Shown piece after piece: positions 10,511-20,320 of a stretch of 38,056 bases of DNA (positions are counted from its first letter, which is position 1; the number at the start of each line of letters is the position of its first letter). Under the pieces are notes generated by a model. It worked only from the letters and a program-made list of their open reading frames with translations, did no database searches and was not told the DNA's origin. The translations under genes were made by a program, and so were the position numbers. Origin of the DNA: Chara braunii (Eukaryota; Streptophyta; Charophyceae; Charales; Characeae); assembly GCA_003427395.1 (NCBI GenBank), contig BFEA01000148.1, positions 2,568,354 to 2,606,409 on the forward strand. Reading direction: 5' to 3'.

Positions 10511-11230
10511 AGGGATTGAGAGTCTTTAGGGTGTCTGGTGGTCAACACAATAATCAGGCATAAGTTGGATGGAGTGCTTGATGCCGCGCATCGGTGGGAT
10601 GTCGGCGTACGAGAACGACGATGAGAAAATGTCGTGGTACTCTCGAATGAGGTCACGAACTTCGGGCTCCAGGTCGGCCGTATAGCGTGTGAGTTCCTCG
10701 GCGTCAGCGTCAGCTCGTGACGACGGGGTGGACTCGACGAACAGCGGAGGTGGGAAGTAGAGATGGGATCCATGGAGATAGAAGGAGGATCTAGCTCCGG
10801 AGAGATGAGCTCCACGTTGAAACAGGGTGCATCATTGTGCAAGAGATCCGTAACATTCACTGTAAGAAGGTGACGTCATCCTGTCGGACGATGTGAGCGA
10901 ATTGCAGAGGCGAGGTGACGGTGATAGTAGGAGATGGTGTGGGCACGGAAGGCTCCGGGGGAGGAGGATCGGGCCGTGTTGACGCACTGGTACCTAAGAA
11001 AGGTACGCGATACGTTTATCCACACTTCGTTCTAAGAACGAGAGTGTTGGTTGCCCAATCGGCCTAGGTGCTTCAGAACCGACGAGACCACGGAGTACCG
11101 AGAATGAAATCGTACCCCGTCTCCATCACATCGAAATGTGGATGAAGTCGCCCTGTGAACCGGAATCCCACATCGCTAAGTACAACCTCGTGGAGGTCCC
11201 AAGTCGTACTGGAACGATTGGGAGGGTGAG
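10511..11230 (-). pseudogene. retropepsin-like protease remnant and linker
   Basis: On the minus strand at about 11095-11215 one frame reads TTWDLHEVVLSDV...YDFILGTP, the C-terminal signature of gypsy-type aspartic proteases (the ILGxPW block). The catalytic D-S/T-G triplet upstream is not recognisable in any frame and is presumably lost to decay. Between the protease and RT (10511-11090) the frame is scrambled but contains fragments typical of the pre-RT linker. Confidence 0.65.
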
Positions 11231-11589
11231 ATAAGGGTCAGAGAGGATGGCGAGAAGGCGACGCAGTGCAGCAGCATCATGATGGAGGGTGAGTCACCCC
11301 TGATAAGCCTGGAACATGCTCAAGTCCAGAAGGGAGGACACAACGTCCTCACGAGTCGCAAGCTGCTCGCTGCAACGAGCTGAGCGAATGGATTGATGTG
11401 TTGGTAATCGCGGAGAGGTAGGAGGAGAGACGGTGGTGTGCGGAGGCACAGACGGTATTGCGACAGAGGGTTGAGTCCACTCTATCAGGTCCTGCGATAC
11501 CTCAACTCCAGTAGCAAGAGGGGCAAATCGCGACGGAGATGTCGGAAAGCTAAGTAATGAGGAGGGCGCAGGTGTACACTGCACCATGG

Positions 11590-13217
11590 CTAGGAGGTAC
11601 CACGGGGATTCGAGGCGCCGGGGGGGGACTGAGCACGACGTTGGCAATAAAGCTCAACGTAGAGGCGGTTGAAGATGGCGGTTGAAGGCGGAGGTGTAAG
11701 GGCACTGCGTGGAACGGCGGGGACGACCGTGCAAAGGGGAATGGCGCTGGGAAGTGTCGTGAGAGGAGGGAGCGTAACCAATACATTGAGGCTGGGAGGA
11801 GGAAGCGGGGTGAAGACGGGCCCACATCCTCTAACGGGCCTTGGCGGCCTCGTAGGGCAGTGGGGCCGATGTGAAGTCGTATCGCCGTAACTCGAAGCGG
11901 TACTCAAGAGGAAAGTTGGCCAAGAAGCGATCGATGAGGGCAGCCTTGAGGAGGAATGCCACATCGTAAATGAGGCGGGCGTTCTGAAAGACCTGGATGT
12001 GGCGGTCCAGGCCGACAGGGCTACCAGAGCCGGACCAGCGTGTACTGACAGCATGCTTGAAGGCGTTGGTAACGTCGTGTTGGGCTCCGAAGCGATCCTC
12101 CAAGAACGCCCGGAAATCCACGAAGGTCCGGGTCCGACCCTCACGAAGGGAGTAAGTGTAGAAATCCTCCCACGAGGCGGAAGGATCGCCACGTAGGCAC
12201 GTGGAGAGGAATGTCACTCACTAGTCGGTTGGGACGACCATGAGCTGGAGCGTGAGGGTGGCAGACTGCAACCACCGAGACACGCGTATCCCTGTACTAG
12301 CATACGAGGCAATGCCCGTCACACCGACGAGTGGTGCGCCACCGTTATGGCAGTGAGAAGATTGAGGAGCAGAGGTCTGCGCTACGGCCGAGTAAGTCGG
12401 CGCAGGTCCTGGAGAAGGGGGCACAACTGACTGTACGCCCGGGCCTCATAGTGGAGCGGTAGGGGGAACAGAGGTAGGTTGTGCAGGAGTTACAGTAGAA
12501 GAGGTCGCAGCAACCGATGGAGTAGGAAGGAGATAGGGATGGGGAGGACGGGGTACGTCTGCCCGGGTCTGGGCAAGCTCGGTCTTAAGACATCGGACGT
12601 AGGTCGAGAGAGGAGTGGTAGGAGGAGGAGTGGGGGAAGTAGAGGCATGGGGCATCCCATAAGGGGGAGAGCCTGATGGCGTTGTGGTTCTGCGAAGGGG
12701 ACGGAGAAGCGGGGCACCCGGAAAAGCTGAGACCGCGGCAAAGGGTTGTGGTCTCGTGGTCGTAGTGACCGAAGTCTGGGTCATGTGCGCCTGAAGAGTG
12801 AGGAGAAGTCTGGCTCATGGCAGTCGTCGTGGTAGGAGCGTGAACGGTCACCAAGATGGCCGGGTCGGGGGCAGCGGAGGAGGAAGATCCTCCGTGGTCA
12901 CCACTTTGGTGGACCGGGGACCTCGACGGGGAGCCAGCGGAAGAAAGAGGGTTAGGAGAGGAAGGACGGACAGCGTCCTGGAGTTGTCATATGCTAGTGG
13001 CAAGAGTCACCACTTGCGCCGGTAAGTGCACAAGGGTCGCCAGTTGCGCTTGGATGTGCGCGAGGAAGGAGGTAAGGAGAGTGTGCAAATCCCCCTGGGG
13101 CTGATGGCCATGGTCCGTCGGCACGGGTATGGAGCTCGGTGCCAAGGTCGCCGCCCCGTCGGTGGCCTGTGACATGCCGTCGGCCATGGGGAGGTGACGG
13201 GCCGGACTGGAGGGCAT
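11590..13217 (-). pseudogene. gag polyprotein remnant
   Basis: The best part is 11831-12217, a clear retrotransposon gag core with FLSTCLRGDPSASWEDF, TFVDFRAFLEDRFG and ALIDRFLANFPLEYRFELRRYDF. Upstream, 12987-13217 reads an N-terminal segment with LLTSFLAHIQAQLATLVHLPAQV, a likely helical or coiled N-terminus. The stretch between them (12221-12784) is Pro/Ser/Thr-rich in several frames, as gag linkers are. No CCHC zinc knuckle is visible downstream of the core. Stops and frame changes break the gene into pieces. Gag would form the particle that packages element RNA. The start is uncertain because the N-terminus is in a different frame from the core. Confidence 0.8.
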
Positions 13218-13489
13218 CGAAGGAGGGCCGCGTGAGCAGAGGGCGTGGGGGACAGTCTGCGGGAAGTGGGGAGAAGAGGTGATGGGAGAGGGAAGAAAGA
13301 TGAAGGGCTAGGAAATTTGGAAACTTTCGGCAGCACTTCACATCCGTTGAGGAGCAGAAATGTGTCGCAGAAAAATCAGAACCAAATAAGCACCAAGAAA
13401 CTAAGTAAAAGAGTGGAAAAATCTACGGATGGATCAAAACTTTTCGGCAACACTTCGCCTCCGTAGAGGAGCAAGAGTCCATTGTCAAG

Positions 13490-14110
13490 AAAAAGATAGA
13501 AGAGCAATACTATATACACCGAGATAAGCAAGTAAAGAGATAGCATCTGAAAGAGAGCAAGAAATTAACGAACTACACCAACAAAGAGCAAGGGGGAAAG
13601 AAGGAAAGAGGATGGTGAAAAGAGAGATCAAAAAGCAAAGAGAAAAGAGGATGAAAAGAAAAGAAATGAAATGAATAAAATAGAGTAAAATAGTCGATGG
13701 TGGGAGACGAGAAGATGAAGAGGGAAGGGAAAGAAGAGATGGGGAGAGAGAAGAGAAGTAGAGAAGAAGTAAGGTAGAGAAAGGGAAGAAAGGAAAGTGA
13801 TAAAGTATGTGGGGAACCGGAGTTGGGAGAGGAAGACTATGAAAGAAAAGGTGGGGTGGGGAAGGTAGAAAGAGGAGGGGAAAGAGGCAATGGAAGGTGG
13901 GGGGGGGAAGAAGGGGTTGAGGAGTGAAATAAGAAGGAGAGAAGAAGAAAGATGAGAAAGGAGGGGAGAGGGGTATGATTGAAGTTAGTGAGAGTGGTTA
14001 GAGGGGAGTGAGTGAGGTAGAAGAGGAAAAAGTAGAGGGGGTGAGTAAGAGGAGAGAGAAGAGGTAGGGAAAGTGGATTAGTAGAGAGAGGGAAGAGGGA
14101 GGTGATACCT
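13490..14110 (+). repeat. 600-bp GA-rich (polypurine) tract
   Basis: Almost entirely A and G on the plus strand, without a fixed unit. It lies in the retroelement leader, so element RNA would be pyrimidine-rich here. It could form triplex or slipped structures, and frames through it are artefacts. Confidence 0.85.
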
Positions 14111-14463
14111 GACCCTTGGTGTCTCCACGGGCACAAGGTATACCAAAACCAGGAGGGTTTTGGCCTTCACTGCATCAAGCCAGCCGGAGGAGGGAGGGGG
14201 CTGAGATCTTGATCAGCCCCTAGCAGCGGTACTGCAGATCCAGGGTGTGCGGTGTGAGGAGACCCTCCCCAGTGTAGAGCAGCCCCCTGATCAGGGGGTC
14301 TTCAAGTCGTGAGGAGGACTGGCCACTAGGCCAGCTGCCAAAGTTCCCGGGAGCCGCGCAGCCCTAGTGTGGCACCGCTCCTCCTGCCACGTCACAGTCG
14401 TCGAGGCCGAAAACTTACCCTATTCCCGGCTCGATACAGCCTTCGGCTCCTTCGAAACGTGGA

Positions 14464-14487
14464 GGGGGGGGGTGGGGGGGGGGGGGT
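14464..14487 (+). repeat. poly(G) tract
   Basis: A G-run interrupted by one T. Its exact length is likely unreliable in short-read assemblies. Confidence 0.85.
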
Positions 14488-14619
14488 TCAGTTGGTTCAA
14501 TCCTCGAGCCCCCAAGGATCGCTTCCACAACGCATCATACCCCCGCCGAAACCTGGCCTTTGACTCCACCACAGCGTGGGGGAAGGCGCGCAAATAGTTC
14601 ACTTTCCTAGGTTCCGGCC

Positions 14620-14995
14620 ATCTGCGCCACTTGGCGCAGTGGTTATCACGTCGCCCTGTCTTGTCTACCTCCGCCGCTTACCGGGGTTCAAACCCTGCCC
14701 GCTGCAAAACGCGTGATTGCCCTTACACAAAACTTCCCGCTGGCGAAATCCCAAGGCGCCGCCAGTGGAACTGACGCGGATCTTGAAAACGAAATGTGTT
14801 GCAGCCCTTTTGCACACGCAGACAAACACAACGGTTTGCAACTAGTACTTCCACCCGCAATGATGACAGTCGGCTGTCTTTGCACCTGCAAGATGCTACT
14901 TCCCTATCGCCTGCTGCAGCTCCGTAGCGCCCGTAATAATGGTGGGTGAGTCTTCTACAGTACTTTCCCGAAGGGGAAAGTACAGCGCCGTCTGC
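14620..14995 (+). mobile_element. possible tRNA-derived SINE nested in the retroelement leader
   Basis: TGGCGCAGTGG at 14632-14642 fits a tRNA/Pol III A box, and GGTTCAAACCC at 14685-14695 fits a B box. They are 53 bp apart in the right order. The 5' arm (TGCGCCA) and the A box form a 7-bp hairpin at 14623-14638, and acceptor and T-stem pairing are imperfect, so it is not a working tRNA. The unit may end near a perfect 10-bp hairpin GTACTTTCCC/GGGAAAGTAC (14960-14983). No tail or target duplication was recognised, so the SINE call is tentative. Confidence 0.45.
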
Positions 14996-15044
14996 TACAG
15001 GATAGCGGAATCATCAGGGTGGGTGGGCGGGATCAAGGATCGAT

Positions 15045-15059
15045 CCCGCTTTGATACCA
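15045..15059 (-). other. primer-binding site (initiator tRNA-Met type)
   Basis: One base inside the 5' LTR the minus strand reads TGGTATCAAAGCGGG. The plant-type initiator tRNA-Met site is TGGTATCAGAGC, which differs at one position within the first twelve. This fixes the element's orientation. Confidence 0.85.
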
Positions 15060-15060
15060 A

Positions 15061-15369
15061 TGTGGCGGACCCACCAGGTGTGGTGCTCTATTTGGCATAG
15101 AGATGTAGATGGAGGATGAAGGTGGAGCAACATGACACAGTGCCGCTCCCACGCAAGACTCCAATGCACATACTCCAGACTATGCGAATGTAGAATGATT
15201 TCAAGTACAGACTCTTGTTGGGGTATACCCCAGCGGACTGACTGGCCTGGCCTGGACTGGTTGGTATCGACAGAGGTACCGACCTGGACTGGACTACCGC
15301 GAATACAACACAGGCCTGTGAGAACAGGCCAAGGGGCTGGTCTCACAGGTCAACCAGAGGTCCGCTACA
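15061..15369 (-). repeat. 5' LTR
   Basis: 309 bp, the same length as the 3' LTR and about 86% identical to it. It begins TGTAGCGGACC and ends CCGCCACA on the minus strand. Most differences between the LTRs are transitions. It is followed directly by the second TTCGT copy. Confidence 0.93.
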
Positions 15370-15374
15370 TTCGT
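15370..15374. repeat. target-site duplication, right (TTCGT)
   Basis: Matches 5966-5970 and abuts the 5' LTR. Confidence 0.9.
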
Positions 15375-15386
15375 AGATTAGGTCGT

Positions 15387-15461
15387 GATATTTCAAGGAA
15401 AAATATCAGGAAAACAAAAAATTATTTTGAGCGTAAAATAATCGCCGCGTCGATTCGACGC
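15387..15461. repeat. three consecutive hairpins beside the retroelement
   Basis: GATATTT/AAATATC at 15387-15407, ATTATTTT/AAAATAAT at 15421-15442 and GCGTCGA/TCGACGC at 15447-15461, all perfect. The retrotransposon therefore inserted into hairpin-dense DNA. A direct repeat of CCGGTACC follows at about 15523 and 15550. Confidence 0.85.
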
Positions 15462-15629
15462 ATTTTCAATTTTTTACGCAAATTCTATTTTTTTAGGCCC
15501 GCCTGGTTTTCCACTTTATATTACCGGTACCTGTCATGAAACGGCGCTACCGGTACCTTGAGGTTTTTGATGTCGAGGGGAGTGGTGGTTTAAGGGACGG
15601 ACGACGTCGTATTCAATATGTGTTTTTAA

Positions 15630-15846
15630 CCACACGTACCTATACTACAAAGAGCAAGCAAACGCCCTCGACCGACCTACCTTTGCAATTGCATGTAAAA
15701 ACTTTCGTATGTGGGTCAGTAGCTTGATAGGGATACGCCCCTAAGGGTGGTGACAACCCCTTAGGGAAGATAACTTGTGCCTCGCGGAAACCTATCCTGT
15801 TGTAGGAGATCACGGGGAATACAGTTGGCGCACCCGGCTAGAGCAG
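15630..15846 (+). ncRNA. structured module, copy 2 (solitary, most diverged)
   Basis: Homology with the other copies starts near the CACGTACCTATACTAC string and covers the module proper at 15714-15846. The first stem is TAGGG/CCCCTA where the others have CGG/CCG-type pairs. The second is CCC/GGG where others have CTCC/GGAG or CTCTA/TAGAG. The inner third stem CCTA/TAGG is kept around TCCTGTTG. It stands without the rest of the long dispersed repeat. Confidence 0.5.
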
Positions 15847-15935
15847 CGAAGGGACAACGCAACCACGTCCTTCTCGACGGTTTGCGAGGTTATTTTGCGT
15901 TGTCTCTAAGTTGTCTTTGTTTTCGTTGTCGTGAC

Positions 15936-15957
15936 AAATACCCTTACAAGGGTATTT
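15936..15957. repeat. 10-bp hairpin with ATACCCTT/AAGGGTAT core
   Basis: AAATACCCTT pairs perfectly with AAGGGTATTT across two bases. The same core recurs at 30878-30895. Confidence 0.85.
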
Positions 15958-17019
15958 GGCGTATTTCCTGCAAGTCGTACCAGCACGGCCTCGTCCGCTT
16001 GATGGCGCGTGAGCGAGAGGTAGTTTAGGTCCTCGCCCAAGTGAGCGGCACTCGTGCGGTATTGACGGCATGGCGCCACCATGCGCAACCTAAATGGGCG
16101 CCGCATCACGGGCCAGCGGGACGCGCGGCGTCTATTTTTATTTTCGATTATTTCTTTATTTATAAGCTTTTATTTTTAAAGTTTTTAGCTCGGTGATTGA
16201 TTTTGAGACCGCTGTTAGGACCAACGGGGCCGGCTCCGTTGCTACGACGTCGGATATGGGTGCCCATCGCGGCTGTCGAGCGCCATGAGCATGCGCCCCT
16301 TCGACGGGGCTGCTCGAGTGCCAATGTGTTCGAGATGCTTGCGAAATTTTTTTTATCCTGCTCATCGTTGAAAAACAGGGGCCGAGGAATTCAACGTGCA
16401 TGCGAGTCGGGGAGTGATTAGCCTACGGATCGGTAGGGCCCTGGTGCGGACCTAGCATCCGCTGACCTGGATCTGTCGTGAGAGGTTTTGAGTGTGAGCA
16501 TGCCCACCTGGCCCCTCGAGATGGTAAACTCACCTGCGACAGCGGGGGCGCCAGGCAGTGGTTGGGGCCCGAACAGTGGGAACTGAGTGTTGGGCACCGT
16601 GGGCCAGGGGACAGCCGCCTGTGGCCCTGTTCATACGTGTGAGTACTTGTTGTTACCACCAGGATCTGCACTAGGATCCGACTCACCAACTTGAAGGTCG
16701 CTGCAACCTTCGCAGCAACCCGCGCCCACCAGCTCGTTGTGGCCCCAATACTAGAAGGTTCGACAGGGGAGTCGTTGCTCACTCCTTAGTGGTCTCGATT
16801 TCAATGACCAGCGACCTGTTTGCTTATGTTGTTCATTGCCCGCTGTGATGTTTGGGGTAGCGTGCTGTTAGCGTGGTCGGAAAGCAGGCGCAGCGCTAGC
16901 ATCAGGAGCACATCGCTATCATTGAAAAGGCGGGCGGATGAACTTGGACGGGATTTGGCGCCAGGTGCATGCGGGGTGAGCAAGAAAGCAGCGACGAAGA
17001 GGAAATAGCTATGGCAGGA
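15958..17019. other. gene-free region
   Basis: No gene recognised. Isolated stems include the near-palindrome around GGGCCGGC at 16222-16241 and GCCCC/GGGGC around TTCGA near 16296-16311. Confidence 0.5.
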
Positions 17020-17029
17020 GTTAAATCTA

Positions 17030-17600
17030 TATAACCCGCTGGTTCCCTGAGAGAATCAGGCGGGGACATGTGGAAGGTAGGGATTTTGGGGTAGGGCGAA
17101 TCCAAATTCAACGTTAGTTTTAGCTAAAAATCAGGCAAAAAAAAAAGAGGATGAAGAAAAATGGGCTGCGAGAAACTATGGCGTAGAGGAAAGAAGATGG
17201 GGAGCAAAATTTGAATAACTCGGTCACTTCCTGACCGTTCTCTACGCACAAAGATGCAGATCTGGGGTTCTTGGACCAGGAGAGTTCAGTGGTAACATTA
17301 GTTTTGGCAATGGATTAGTGTAAAAGGAGTTTAGTAGAAAAAGTCGTGAGCGAGAGATGGCGGAAACGAAAAAGAAGGGAAATGACAAACACATATCCCG
17401 CTCGTTTAAGGACAGAATCGGACGAGGGGGGATGCTAAATGGGGGATTTTGGCCATTCCGAGTTGAATGGCCATGTTAGATTGTTGATTTGGGCAATGGT
17501 TTAGCCGGCATGTGTAACTAAAGCTGCGCCCAGGGAAAATAAAGTGAAATGGTGATGTATCTGGCCATTTTCAGTGGCAGGTTCCTTTCTATTTCTATAC
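17030..17600. repeat. array i (A): about 175-bp units each starting with a hairpin
   Basis: Unit starts near 17032, 17216, 17393 and 17558. Their leading stems differ: CCCGC/GCGGG with inner CCTGA/TCAGG, CGGTCA/TGACCG (17221-17236), CTCGT/ACGAG (17401-17426), and CTG-CCA/TGG-CAG. Unit 3 also has TGGCCATTC/GAATGGCCA at about 17450-17473. A TTAGTTTTGGCAATGG-like string recurs downstream of the stem. Confidence 0.7.
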
Positions 17601-17852
17601 GTGAGGAAAGTGGTTGGGGAAAGTGGTTGAGGCCATTGAGATCCTGCTCGTATCTACCGACCGTCTCCATCATCGAGCTGCTGCTTTGAAACTGTCGTGA
17701 CTGTCTTCAGAGGGCATCTTGACTATTGTGGTCACTGAATCCGATGAACGTGGCCGAAATCTGAGGGAGGTGCATTTAGATGGAGAAATAACGGGAAATA
17801 ACAAAGTCTACAGGGATGAGAAAAAACGAAGGACTACAAGTGTGTGTGTGAT

Positions 17853-17939
<87 letters not shown>

Positions 17940-18760
17940 TGAGGATGACGATGTGAGAGCACGTACTTTATTCTGGCAATGGAGTACAAGGTTAATATCT
18001 TCATGCATTATGGTTGTTGTTGTTGCCGTCAAACCGGAGTCATGGTTGACTTATAGGCAGCTAATAGCTGCGTAAATGTTGAAGTAAGAGAAGTAGAAGG
18101 GAGTAAGAGCTCTTACCTGATGTATGGATGGTCGTTCGTTCATCCTCATGTTAACAGGAGAGTACTAGCAACTAGGTGTATGACGAAGAGTTAGATTAGG
18201 CATAAGGGATCGAAGAAGAGTGTAACGTGAGTAAGAAAAAAATTGACAGAGGGGAGGACTAATGAAAATCCGGGAGATTTACCTACAGATATCGACCTGG
18301 TCGTGAATACAGCTAGATGTGCAGGGCTCAGACAGAGGGGTGAACCCATCATGCCCAATTGTTGGACAGTCGACTGGTCTAAGCAGCAGAAGGGGATCGG
18401 TGATGCTGTGTGCTTGCTGGTCACTGGGCAAATTCACTACTGTAATAGCTCTTGCTACGCCATTGTTGTACGATAGAATGTGTTATTTTCGGCGACGTTT
18501 TCTGCTACAACGCTTGTTGTGTCTGCTACGGATTGTTGTATTTGTTGCACTTTCATTATGTATTGCGACACAGGTAGCAAGGCACTGTTGTACTTCAGAA
18601 TAAGCCACGAGCATGTGCTTTATTCGAATTGAGGCGCTGCTCTTTCTGCCAACAAGAGAAGCGAGGAAGCAGGCTACTGGACAGAAGGCTTACCTGTTTA
18701 ACCTGTACACCGTCCTTTCGATCATCGGACTCAAGCAGCAAAGAAGTTGATCACGAGATT
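17601..18760. other. gene-free region with a compound microsatellite
   Basis: No gene. It contains the GT/GA repeat described separately, CAGCT/AGCTG at about 18059-18071 and the 14-bp palindrome GTAAGAGCTCTTAC at 18103-18116. Confidence 0.5.
17841..17934 (+). repeat. compound (GT)n(GA)n microsatellite
   Basis: Interrupted (TG)n of about 60 bp followed directly by (AG)n of about 35 bp. Confidence 0.95.
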
Positions 18761-18769
18761 GGAGGTTTG

Positions 18770-19150
18770 CCTAAGCGGTGACCACCCCACCGACTGAAGT
18801 GGCGAAGAGGCGAACTGCGGAGTTGCAGACTTGCATGTTGGCCGGTGTGGTGCTCGCCCCATCAATCGGCACAGGAACGGGCTAGCTGCGAGGCTGCAGG
18901 TCTAGTCATTGGCCGGTGTGCTGATTTTCCCATTGTGTGAGGTGGTTGGAGGCAAGCCGCGAGGTTGCAAACTCACTTATGACTATCGGGCTAGTCATCA
19001 GGAGAACCATGGGGGATAGCTACAAGACTTGTAGACTCATATGTTGACTGGTGCGCTGCTCATCCTACCAGACGGGATAATTGGAGGTGAGTCGCAAGTT
19101 TGCGGATCTACTTGTGGCCAAGTACCCATCAGGTCACAAGCTTGTGGAAG
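18770..19150. repeat. array ii (A): about 70-bp units with covarying small hairpins
   Basis: Hairpins at 18815-18828 (CTGC/GCAG), 18886-18899 (CTGC/GCAG), about 18956-18970 (decayed), 19020-19034 (CTACAA/TTGTAG) and 19093-19104 (CGCAA/TTGCG) follow at 63-73 bp. The context after each is similar (ACTTGCATGTTGGCC-like). A 12-bp palindrome CACAAGCTTGTG closes the run at 19135-19146. Confidence 0.75.
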
Positions 19151-20300
19151 GGCTGAGATAATCGAAGGAGGATTTTTTGCGCTAGTGGGAGAGCCCCCAG
19201 GGAATCTGTAGTTGATAATCGGCTTCGGTTTCACCAGGCTGCGGCGCACACTTGGCCATCATTGTGGCGGCCCTTGATTGCTGTTGCTGCATGCTCGGTC
19301 GATATACAGTTGTCATAGTAGCAAACTGTTATAGTAACCGCAAAACCCCGAGTTGGGGTTGCAGCCTAGGCATCTGGTATTGTTGTGAGAGGATTGCAGC
19401 TGCGCGAGGTGGTCAAGCTTGTTGGTTGAAAGCATCAGAACTGTTGGTGCAAAAGGTATATTGTGTTTGCATAAGGCTGCTGCTGAGTCTCTACCTCATG
19501 CATGATGGAGCATTGTGATGCTGCTAGAATTGCATGGCTCATTGCACAACATCCTATTGTTGCGAAACCTCCAGGTTCGGCTGCATTTTTGCGTGATCTC
19601 TATTCAAACACAGTCTTTCTGGCCTGCGTTCCAACGGTTTTGATTAGAAGTGGGGGAATAATGACTAAAAGGAAAGGCTCACGATGCATATGTTAATGAC
19701 AACAAGAGTTTGCTCTCATCATTAACATTTGGACTCGGCAGTTCGGCCGGAGAGGAAGCACTGTGAACTGTTTGGAATAGTGGGGCTACAAGGAGGAGGC
19801 TATCATTGCGACTTCGAGCATCGTCTAAGAAGGGTTATTTGACGTGATAGTCATAGTTCGGATTTTTTGTTGCGACTGAGTCAGTCCCCTTCTTGTATCT
19901 CAAAAGTTTAAAACCCCTTACCTTTTGCCCTTCTTATTCTAAGTATAATCATTGTTCAAAGAGGAAGGTGGCAGGCGGGATTGCAACCCGTAGGATCACG
20001 ACACGACTCTGTGGGGAGTCTGCCCACCGATTGCGGGAGCTCTGCCTGAATCTAGGCGAGGTTCTGGAGGCAGAGAACAGTCAGGCATATTTTTTTCTAT
20101 CTGTATGACCCCACTATGCACGTGTTTGACTATCTTCCTCTAATTTGACTGTTATATGCATGTGTTCCCCTATGATCTGTGTTTTCTTTCCAGGATCTAA
20201 TCAGACTGAATGAAAGGAATATATGTGAAAAGTTTAAGTTTCTCTTTATTTTGACTGAAAGCAGACTGAGGGATGAACTGTGGGAAGGTGAGAGGAAGGC
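19151..20300. other. gene-free spacer with a block conserved in copy B
   Basis: 19890-20110 aligns with 33940-34115: GGGATTGCAACCCGTAGG, then GACTC/GAGTC hairpin, then CCGATTGCGGGAGCTCTGCC. The first string forms a CGGG/CCCG stem with a 7-base loop that resembles a tRNA T-arm on the minus strand, but no other tRNA part is visible. The rest is unrecognised. Confidence 0.55.
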
Positions 20301-20320
20301 AATTTTGCATACGTTTGATC

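Larger units (their letters stand above)
13345..15044 (-). other. unusually long 5' leader of the LTR retrotransposon
   Basis: 1.7 kb between the primer site and gag. Nearest gag is a 600-bp purine-rich plus strand (13490-14110). Then comes a stem-rich block 14140-14340: CCAAAACC/GGTTTTGG at 14143-14163, GGGGCTGA/TCAGCCCC at about 14198-14222, palindrome CCCCCTGATCAGGGGG at 14283-14298, and CTGGCC/GGCCAG at 14319-14334. A G-run follows at 14464-14487. Last is a tRNA-like insertion at about 14620-14995. Confidence 0.7.
5971..15369 (-). mobile_element. complete, decayed Ty3/gypsy chromovirus-type LTR retrotransposon
   Basis: A 9399-bp element read on the minus strand. It has two 309-bp LTRs beginning TGTAGCGGACC and ending GGTCCGCCACA, a TTCGT duplication, an initiator-tRNA-Met-type primer site, then gag, protease, RT, RNase H, integrase and chromodomain in Ty3/gypsy order. 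The C-terminal chromodomain places it with the chromoviruses. The coding region has several in-frame stops and at least three frameshifts, and the LTRs differ at about 43 of 309 sites by my count, so it is an old, inactive insertion. The RT-to-integrase part stays largely in one frame, so decay is by point changes and small indels rather than by large deletion. Confidence 0.95.

Noticed and set aside
17719-18075. 118-codon frame over the GT/GA microsatellite
   Set aside because: Low-complexity Val/Cys and Arg/Glu runs encoded by the simple repeat; no domain.
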